Below, one piece after another: positions 1-8,400 of a DNA stretch of 29,315 nt (position 1 is the first letter of the stretch; each line of letters opens with the position of its first letter). Source of the stretch: Clostridium sp. CAG:451 (GTDB lineage: Bacteria > Bacillota_I > Bacilli_A > RF39 > UBA660); assembly GCA_000438295.1 (NCBI GenBank), contig FR901083.1:1-29315 (forward strand), given 5' to 3'. The translations under genes were made by a program, and so were the position numbers. The notes beneath the pieces are model-generated. The model made no database searches and was not told where the DNA came from. It worked only from the letters and a program-made list of their open reading frames with translations.

Positions 1-63
1 AAGATTAGTCCTATCCTGTTATTAATGCATGATTAAAAAAAGTAGTGTTACTGTCTAAAATGA

Positions 64-72
64 CCCCCCCCC
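64..72. repeat. C9 homopolymer (G9 on the minus strand)
   Basis: Nine consecutive C residues stand out in an otherwise very AT-rich stretch. On the minus strand the run directly follows an ATG-like triplet and precedes TCATTTTAGACAG. No coding frame through it could be supported. Immediately to the right, GTTAAC occurs at 75-80 and 86-91 separated by 5 bases, which can form a short hairpin. The ACTGTCTAAAATGACCC context recalls insertion-sequence termini, but no transposase is visible and that reading is weak. Nothing else recognisable is seen in 1-190. Confidence 0.5.
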
Positions 73-195
73 ATGTTAACTGTTGGTTAACTAAAGAGGC
101 ACTTATACTTTTTCTGCCATATAATTGACCCTCCTTGTGTTACTACTTGTAAACTTGGCACATTGGTTGACATGTATATGGTTAATCACCTCTTC

Positions 196-310
196 CTTAT
201 CTTTAATTAGATTCAACCACAGAAGTGATAAGTTATTCAACCATTTTTTTAATTTAGATAACTATTATAGTAACATAGTAAGTTCTTTTTTACTTAGACC
301 AGTATACTTC
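196..310 (-). repeat. Decayed Rpn-tail repeat, copy A (internally deleted)
   Basis: This 115-base block matches 381-495 with no gaps and five mismatches counted by eye. On the minus strand its distal part still reads the Rpn tail ending ...TGLSKKELTMLL-stop, but a stop lies immediately before that piece. Comparison with copy B shows that roughly 180 bases of the nuclease tail (the equivalent of about 496-672) are missing here. The sequence right of the deletion (311-380) resumes matching the region right of copy B. A small hairpin on the minus strand (216-229) lies downstream of the tail, as in the other copies. Confidence 0.75.
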
Positions 311-331
311 TACTTTTTCTTAATTTTCTAG

Positions 332-426
332 TTGTTGATTTGCAAATTAAAATGTACATCATAAGTAACACCTACCATTTCTTATCTTTAATTAGATTCT
401 ACCACGGAAGTGATAAGTTATTCAAC
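332..426 (-). repeat. Repeat block matching 697-790 (copy B)
   Basis: This stretch matches 697-790 at an offset of about 365 bases with one single-base indel and scattered substitutions. It holds a short minus-strand hairpin (arms 401-405 and 410-414) lying just downstream of the Rpn-tail remnant at 450-689. Together with the offset-185 match between 196-310 and 381-495, this shows a tandem duplication of an Rpn-tail unit, one copy of which later lost about 180 bases. Confidence 0.7.
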
Positions 427-449
427 TATTTTTTTAATTTAGATAATTA

Positions 450-689
450 TTATAGTAACATGGTAAGTTCTTTTTTACTTAGACCAGTATACTTCATTAT
501 CTTATCTAATGATTCTTTTCCTTGAAGCATTATTTTTGCTATAGCTAGTTTTTCTTTATTAGCACCAGCTTTTTCACCTTCGGCTAGTCCCAAAGTTTTG
601 CCCTCAGCTAGTCCATCATCTCTACCACTGGCATATTCAGAGTTTTTTTCTTTTCTAATAACTGCTTCATAGCACTTTTTCTTAATTCA
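450..689 (-). pseudogene. 3' remnant of an Rpn-family recombination-promoting nuclease (PD-(D/E)XK transposase-like) gene
   Basis: The minus strand reads about 78 open codons between in-frame stops at 687-689 and 450-452. The translation runs KCYEAVIRKEKNSEYASGR, DDGLAEGKTLGLAEGEKAG, then NKEKLAIAKIMLQGKESLDK and KYTGLSKKELTMLL. The E-G-x-A-E-G repeats followed by a short 'A-K-x-M-L...TGLSKKEL' helix are the standard tail of Rpn/RpnC (PD-(D/E)XK nuclease family 'transposase') proteins, which are usually about 300 aa. The catalytic N-terminal domain is absent. Upstream, a different frame carries LRKSAMKQ in place of the expected continuation, consistent with a frameshift around 670-685. There is no start codon with a Shine-Dalgarno site. 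I read it as a dead fragment; family assignment is fairly secure from the tail alone. Confidence 0.72.
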
Positions 690-696
690 CTAGTAA

Positions 697-790
697 TTGT
701 TGATTTGCGAATCAAAATGTACATCATAAGTAACACCTACCATTTCCTATCTTTAAATAAATTCTATCATGAAAATGATGGTTATTCAAT
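697..790 (-). repeat. Repeat block copy C with hairpin directly after the 517-aa gene
   Basis: This third copy of the block matches 332-426. It abuts and slightly enters the 3' end of the 517-aa gene, whose stop is at 782-784. The hairpin arms are ATCAT (766-770) and ATGAT (775-779) with a four-base loop. On the minus strand the structure starts three bases after the stop codon, so it could serve as a weak terminator, although the U-tract after it is poor. Confidence 0.55.
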
Positions 791-2335
791 ATCTTTTTGA
801 GTATTATATTTTTCTAATAGCTTTTTACCCTCTTTTATACTCTGTAAGTTTAATATATCTATTTTAAAATTATTTAATATACGATATATATTTATCTTTT
901 CTAAATCATTTATTAAATTATCTATATCAGACTCTAGAGTACTACTATCTAGATTAACATTAAATAATCTATAATTAGATATTATTATTTCTTTAATATC
1001 ATTATCATCCATAATAGTTAAATTAGTTATTATAGTATTACTAGGATTAAGTGTAAAATATATTAACTCATCTATTTCTTTATCTAACTGAATAGTAGTT
1101 AGTTCGCTATCTTCCTCCATAAAGAATCTAGCTGCTATAGAATAATTTCTTCCTACTAACAATAAAGCTTTAAAAAGAGTTGAATTTGGTTTTAATTGTT
1201 CTTTTATCTTTACCTTTAAGATATTATCATCTATCTCTTTATAAATATCACTAATTTCTTTAATAGTTGCATCTATTTCCGGAGTATACTTATCTACTTT
1301 AGCAAAAGATAGTCTTTTACTAGATTTCTTAGTTAGTTTAAATAACTTAGCTTCTAGCTTTGCTATTTGCTTTAGTCTTTTATTTAGAAAGTCTTTTTCT
1401 ATCTCTTCTTTATAAAGAGTTTTTATCTTCTTAATTAGATTAATATACTTTAAATAGTTTTTATATTCAATTAAAGAATTAGTTAGTTTAGTATTAACAT
1501 CATATAGATTAATCATACTGCTATCAGTATAAATCTTACTAATTATACTATCTATCTTACTAGGTATATAATCATCAATATTTAACTTATCTTGATAGAA
1601 ACTATAAATTAGATTATTCTTATCATCTTTTATAATACTATCCATATTATTACGAATAATAGTATAGTCTTTAATAAGTTCTTTTTCACTACTAATCTTA
1701 CTTATATATAACTTAATATATTTTTCAAATTTCTTTTGATACTTTAGATAAAGATATCTTATATTTAGTTCTATTTGCATAATTAGATTAGGACATTGCC
1801 AGTAGATAGTATTAAAACTATTTTTTAGTTTCTGATTAGATAAGTCGCTTTGATAGATTAAAAGATTCTTAATATATTCTTTAGTATAAGTTGTATAACT
1901 AAAATCTTTTTCAGTTAGATTAACTCCTATTAAATTAAAGATATCTAAAGCTTTAAGAATATTTATATTTAAATAAGTAAAACTATCATCTACTTCCTGA
2001 TAAGTAGCTAGATTATAAACTATTTTATCTAGTCCTAACTTTTCATAAGGGGTTATTAAATCAGTTGTATATCCTAAAGCTTTAGTATACTCTTCTAAGT
2101 TATCATCTAAATAGGTATAATTATTAGGTACTAACTTTTTATAGGGTTCTAATCTCTTAGTTAATTCTTTTAAAAGTGTATCTAGTTTTAATTGATATTT
2201 ATCTTGTAAACCATTAACAGCTTTTACATACTTAGCTTTATTTCTTTCATTAGTTAGTGGCATACTCTCTAAGACTTCTTCATCTAAGCTTATTTCTTTT
2301 TGTAATTCATCTTTCATAATATCACTTATTTTCAC
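782..2335 (-). CDS. Unknown 517-aa helical cytoplasmic protein, last gene of the surface operon
   Basis: No family recognised. The product is rich in Lys, Leu, Ile, Glu and Asn, has no signal peptide, no membrane segment and almost no Cys (one near residue 176), and looks largely alpha-helical with likely coiled-coil stretches (about residues 40-70, 285-350 and 355-385). A basic patch with several Lys, Arg and Ser lies near residues 330-350. The longest frame begins with GTG at 2335, 14 bases inside the end of the 31-aa gene, so translation may be coupled. An ATG six codons later (2317-2315) is an alternative; neither has a clear Shine-Dalgarno site. Being last in an operon of exported proteins, it could be a cytoplasmic helper or regulator of their production; this is inference from position only. 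The stop is followed within three bases by the copy C hairpin. Confidence 0.75.
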   Translation of the reverse strand: MKISDIMKDELQKEISLDEEVLESMPLTNERNKAKYVKAVNGLQDKYQLKLDTLLKELTKRLEPYKKLVPNNYTYLDDNLEEYTKALGYTTDLITPYEKLGLDKIVYNLATYQEVDDSFTYLNINILKALDIFNLIGVNLTEKDFSYTTYTKEYIKNLLIYQSDLSNQKLKNSFNTIYWQCPNLIMQIELNIRYLYLKYQKKFEKYIKLYISKISSEKELIKDYTIIRNNMDSIIKDDKNNLIYSFYQDKLNIDDYIPSKIDSIISKIYTDSSMINLYDVNTKLTNSLIEYKNYLKYINLIKKIKTLYKEEIEKDFLNKRLKQIAKLEAKLFKLTKKSSKRLSFAKVDKYTPEIDATIKEISDIYKEIDDNILKVKIKEQLKPNSTLFKALLLVGRNYSIAARFFMEEDSELTTIQLDKEIDELIYFTLNPSNTIITNLTIMDDNDIKEIIISNYRLFNVNLDSSTLESDIDNLINDLEKINIYRILNNFKIDILNLQSIKEGKKLLEKYNTQKDIE

Positions 2336-2417
2336 TTTCTAATTTTTCTAGTTTCTTTAAGTATAATTCTATTTCTTTAATAGATTCTATTAATTCTTTT
2401 GTATCAATTGTATCCAT
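2322..2417 (-). CDS. 31-aa charged peptide between the giant surface protein and the 517-aa protein
   Basis: A short frame starts at ATG 2417-2415 and ends at TGA 2324-2322. The peptide (MDTIDTKELIESIKEIELYL, then KKLEKLESENK) looks like a single amphipathic, highly charged helix of coiled-coil type. It has an excellent Shine-Dalgarno site, AGGAGGGT, six bases before the ATG. That site overlaps the TAG stop of the 2365-aa gene, so the stop of one gene forms part of the ribosome site of the next. Its end overlaps the start of the 517-aa gene by 14 bases. It may be a real small protein or a leader that feeds ribosomes to the following gene, which lacks a good ribosome site of its own. The strong signal and tight packing make it likely to be translated. 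Confidence 0.6.
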   Translation of the reverse strand: MDTIDTKELIESIKEIELYLKKLEKLESENK

Positions 2418-2428
2418 ATAATACCCTC

Positions 2429-5400
2429 CTATTTAACTATTATATATGTATAAGAATTACCAATATAGTTATCATTATCATATAAAGAAAATTCAAATCG
2501 ATAAGTACCACTTCTAAGACTTGTTCTTAAGTATAGTGTTTTAGTAGCTACAGTATTCGGATCATCTATAAACATATATTCTTGCTCTTTTATTAAGTCT
2601 AACTTATTTGTTACTAGTTTGGCAAGGTCTACTTTCTCATAAGTTGTATCATAAACATCATTATAGGTTCTTCGATATAAAGTTACTCTAATATTAGGGT
2701 TTGCTAAATTAGAAGAATAATTAGTAGTAAAGTCTAGTGAATTATCATCTTTTGAAGTTAATCCAGTAGTTTTATCTATTATTACTTGATTATCATCTAG
2801 TTTAACATTTAAACCATAAACACTATCTACTATTTTAAATGGTAATTCTATACTACTAGATGATTCTGGTCCATAGTAAATACCATCATAAGAACCGAAT
2901 GATTCTACTTTTAAGGTGTAATCACCACTTGATAGATTTAGGTTTGAAGTATCTATTTTGATTTTACTAAAGATATTTGCCACTTTATCCTTTAGAGGAA
3001 TTCTAACACTTCCATCCATTCGAGGATAATATGTTTTTCCATTATACTGATAGGATAGTCCAAATAAACTACTGTTATTTAATTTCTTATGTTCACTATC
3101 ATAGATAGTAATTTTTACTCCCATCTTCTTATTGAAATAAGTAGTATCTGTTACTGGTAATGAATTTACAATTGGTTGTGTAAAGTTTGCTGTTAAACTT
3201 AAATTAACTTTATCTTTTAAGTAGATATTATTTGCACTTAATTCTCCTGATAAATCTATAGTAGCTTTTTGTTTATTATATAGATTATAAGTTAGGGATG
3301 AATGTTGTATTCCTAAGACACCAATTAAAGTTTGATTATTTTTATCTCTTAGTTCCATTAAAAGAGTTTTATTGGTTTGATCTGTTGTTATATCAGTATC
3401 TTCAAAATCAACATTAAAGATAAATTCTTCATCTACCACTTTTAAATCACTTTTATAATAATTAGTACTACTTTTTGTTTCATCAAAGTTATTATCTTTA
3501 CTAGTTGAACCCATCTTAACAAAATCACTTAATTCATAAGAACATTCTCCATATCTATTATACTCCTCTTCCTTCTTAGCTAAATCTGTAGTAGTTACTA
3601 CATAGTAGTAATAGGTATTAGTTGCTAAGTCTATCATTGTTAATTTAGTATTAACTGGTAGGACATAGTTCGATACTAATGCATGATGATAACCATCTTG
3701 ATAGTAGTTTTTATTAGATTTCATATAAAGTGAGTAGTAAGCACTAAGGGTTGATTTAGTTGTTATATTAGTAGCAGTGGAAGCAAAAAGACTATATTCT
3801 TCACCAGCTGTCATAGCTCCTTCATAATCGTTATCACTATATAAAGCTGAGTTTAGAGTAACATTTATATTAATACGTGTTACTTCATTATTTAAATCAT
3901 CTATTGGTTTAATAGCCAGTAAAGATATTATAACTGTTCCCATTTCTCTTTTCTTAGTAATATTTTTAGAGTGATATAGATAAAAGATTAGGGAAGGAAC
4001 GATTGATGAGTTTTCTGTTTCATAATCTTTAGTTCCAACGATAGGTGTTGTAGCATTAGTTTGAAAACTAGTTGTTCCTTTAGTAACAAAACCAGTATTA
4101 GATGCCTCCATCGATAGAGCCATTTTATCATCGGCTGTTCCGTTTTTATTTACTCTTTCTACTTTACTAGGATCTACTAGATTAAAACCTTCTTCTAGAT
4201 TTTGATAATTGAAACCTATTATTTCAAAAGTAGTATTAGCTCCATTAGATGCGACTAATGGTAGTTCATAAGTACCTAAAGTTGAATACTTTGAGGCAGT
4301 TAAACTAAATTCATAAGTAGTTACTTTCTCTCCTATTACCCACATATAATAACTAGCATCACTTGGAGTTGGTTCTATATATTTTACTTCAATAGTACCT
4401 TCTTTTTCTTTATCTTCATAATTACTATAAAAACCATCTTTAGTTATATCATGATTAGTATTGTGTGAACCTAAGACATAACTACCAGCAGTAAATGAAT
4501 AAAATTCACCTGATGCTACAGTATCACCACTATTATATTTATTATTATAAAAAGCGGTACTTACTTTATTATTACGATCTAACTGGTACATTCCAAAGAA
4601 AGTCATTCCACTTACTGTACCATAGCTAGTTACTGCTTCATTAGTAGCAATGTTTAAGTTTTTATTTTCTAGCATATAGACTCTATTATTTACATTTCTA
4701 GTTACTTTTTTATCATTAATACTTACAGTTGCCACTTCTTCTTGACTACCAGTTATTTTAAGACTTGTAAATTTTTCTAATAAGTTTGTTCCATTATCTA
4801 AGAATAGAGTTGAATCATTTGCTAGTTTTAATTCTTTAACACGACTAATACTAAACTTAGTAGTAGAATACTCATTAGTACGATCTGTAGTTCCTGATAA
4901 GTGTATACTTGAGTTTTTGATAGTTACTTTATCAGTTCTTTGGATAGAAATATTTTCTTTATAGTTATTAAATGTTCCATAGTTACTAATATTTATATAA
5001 CTGTAACCTTTAGTACTAGAAGCATTACCACTACCAAAGATAGATCCATAAATATTAAAGTTTTTATAGTTATTGGCATCTATATTAATAGTAATTCCTT
5101 CGGTAACACTGATAAATGAATAATCATAGTTAGGGTTACCACTAGCATTGGCTTCTCCTCCACCAAAGACTGTTCCTCCGATTGTTATATCAGTTTGATT
5201 ATAGTCTGTCTGATTATAACCAATATTTACAATAGTTTTACCATAAAGAATAGCAGTATTTGCTCCCCCATAGACGTTTCCATTAATGGTTGCTCCAGCT
5301 ATATTTAGAGTACTTATTGATTTAGTATTATCTTTCTCTCCAGTATTAGCAGCATTTCCTCCTCCAAAAACATGTTTATTAATTAAAGAGGCCTTATCTA

Positions 5401-8400
5401 TCGATAATGTAGTATTACCACTTACTACGGCAGTAGTTCCATTTCCTCCAGCATAAGCACTTCCTTTAACAGTTGATGCTGATATATATACTTCGGTGTT
5501 ACCTTCAACTCTTCCAAGATTACCACCACCAAATAAGTCTTCTTCTATTGATGAGGAAATAAAATCTACTTTAGTACTATAATTTACATCAGCTTGATTA
5601 CCTCCTCCATAGAATTTACCAGTCATTGTAATACCATTAACAGTAACATTTGTATTATCAGTTTGAGCCATATTACCACCACCAAATAGGTTTTGATATA
5701 CTCCTCCTGTTAAGTTTATATTAGTTGTTTTGGTATTACCTCCTTGGTTGTTACCTCCATAGATATTTTGAACAGTTAAGTTAACTGGTGAAGTTGATAT
5801 TATTTTACTAGTATCAACACTTCCTTTTTGGTTACTTCCACCATATATATTAGTTGCACTTCCGGTAATTAAATTAACATTAGTAGTAGTTACTCCAGCA
5901 TTATTACCCCCACCAAAGATATTTGATGCTGTAGAACCATTAAGTTTAACATTAGAAGTAGTTGTTTCTGTCTTATTACCACCTCCATAAGTAGTTGTAA
6001 TAGTACCAGAATTTAAATTTACATTGGTAGTAGTAGTTAATCCTCCTTGGTTGTTACCACCATAAACTTCACCAACTACTCCACCATTAATATCTATATA
6101 TGATTTTATGACACTACCATTAATATTACTTCCACCGTAAATATTATTAATAGTACCAGAGTCTATGGTTATTAAAGTTTTATCTTCAATACTTGCTTGT
6201 TCACCACCACCATAAATAGTATCAATTTCACCATTAGATACAGTTACATTAGTGGTGGTAGTATCAGTTAGGGCTCCTCCACCATAGATAGTACCAACTT
6301 TTCCTGCTGATACAGTAATATTAGTTGTTTTAGTTTTTCCACCTATATTGTTACCACCATAAATAGTTGTAGCTTCTCCTCCTGTTACTTCAATATTTGC
6401 TGTAGAAACTTCTCCTTGTTCATTACTACCACCATAAATAGTTTCACTCTTAGACCCTATTTGATAAACATAAGTATTATCAACAGCTGTCTTATTTCCT
6501 CCACCAAAGGATTTAGTTATTACTCCTCCATTTAAATAGACTTTAACTTCACCATTTGGTTTTCCTTTAGCATCATTTCCTCCAAAGGCATTAGTAACTG
6601 TTCCATTATTAATAGTTAAGGTGACATTACCTGCTACATAAGGGGTATTATTATTATCACCTTTTCCTCCACCAAAGACATCGTTTATATTTCCCCCATT
6701 AACATTTACTTCTGTTTTATAGTTACTAATATTATTAGTCTTTTGTTTACTATTTACTGTACCAAAGGCACTTCCTCCATAAGCTTTTCCTACTAAGTTT
6801 AAAGTATTAGTTTCATCTCCTAGATTTACTAAGACATTATTAGTAACATAAGTCTCACTACCAAGTCCACCACCATATACTTCATTAACTTCTCCTCCTA
6901 AGATGTTTAAAGTTACACTTCCGTAAAGACTTCCTTTTTGATTACTTCCACCATAGATACCACCAGTTATAGTACCATTTGTCATTTCAATAGAAGTATC
7001 AATATTTACATTCCATTCTCTACCTGATCCACTATTATTACCAGAACCAAAAACATTACCTATTGTACCACCATTTATTTTAATTAAAACATTTCCATTA
7101 CTTGAAGAACTGTAACCTACTGTTCCATAATTACCCCTACCATAGACACTTTTCTTAATAATAGCATTATCATTAACTATAACAGTGGAATTATTAACAG
7201 AACCAATAGTAGCATAACTAGTATTACCATTACCTGCTCCAAAAACAGATCCAGATTCTGCTCCAAATAAGGTTCTATTATTAGCTATATATGTATCATT
7301 TCCGATAGTAGCATTACCGCCTATATAAACATAACTACTACCGGTTAATGTTCCATCTTCACTACTTCCATTATAGCCATTACTTCCACCAAAAACACTA
7401 TAATTAACTACTCCACCTGTTACTTGAATTATTCTATTTCCATAAGTAGTTGAGGTTCCTGCTCCTCCAGTTAAAAAGTCAACCTCTCCACCAGTCATAT
7501 AAATAAAGGTATCATTCTTACTGCCTCTATTACTACTAGTTATTGGTCCTCCTATTAAATTATAGATATATCCTCCTTCTATTTTTCCACTTCTTGGAGC
7601 ATAATGTGTTCCTCCATAACGAGCTCCTACATAAATTCCTGTTGATATATCATATTTACTAGTTCCAAATGAACCACTCTTTACTATTGTATTTAAAGCT
7701 GGTACTAAATCATCATTGGAAGAATGAATTACTCCTCCCCAACTTCCGGCTGCACAGAAATAAACCGTAAGTTTTGAATTATCTTCTTTAGCTCTATCAT
7801 AATCATTACCATAAGTAGTAGTCATTTCTGTATATAAAACAGTACCACCCGTTCCTGTGTTACCACCATATGTGGAACTAGTAGCATTATAACTACCGCT
7901 TTCTACTATTAAATGATATTTTTTTGGACTACTAGCACTACCTACTGTACTATTATCCCAACTACTTCTAGGATTCATTGCTCCAAAGATATAAAGAAAG
8001 TTTATATAATTACCACTTTGTTTAATATTTCTTCCTATCTTAACATTATGATAGTTTCCATAGAATGCTCCTTGCGTATTATTACTATAAGTTGGAGTAC
8101 TATTACTGTAACCATTCCGAGTTACAATTGTTAAATTTTCTATTCTAATATCACTATAAGCTATAACACTAGTACTTGATACTGACCAGGTAGGATTATA
8201 ATCTTTTCCATTATTAATACCAGTTAGAGTAAATGGTTTAGTACTACTACTACTCCAAGAACCACTATAATTACCTGTCATTACTAAAATATTAGTATCT
8301 CTTGTAGTTAAGTAATAGTAAGTTTCATCTTTATCAAATAACTCCTCATCCCCATTTTCTTTATAGTACTGAATTAATTCATATACTGAACAAACAGTTC

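Noticed and set aside
125..525. Two short plus-strand open frames (125-331 and 340-525) with similar translations
   Set aside because: They are the antisense of duplicated Rpn-tail sequence, have no ribosome sites, and their similarity comes from the DNA repeat.
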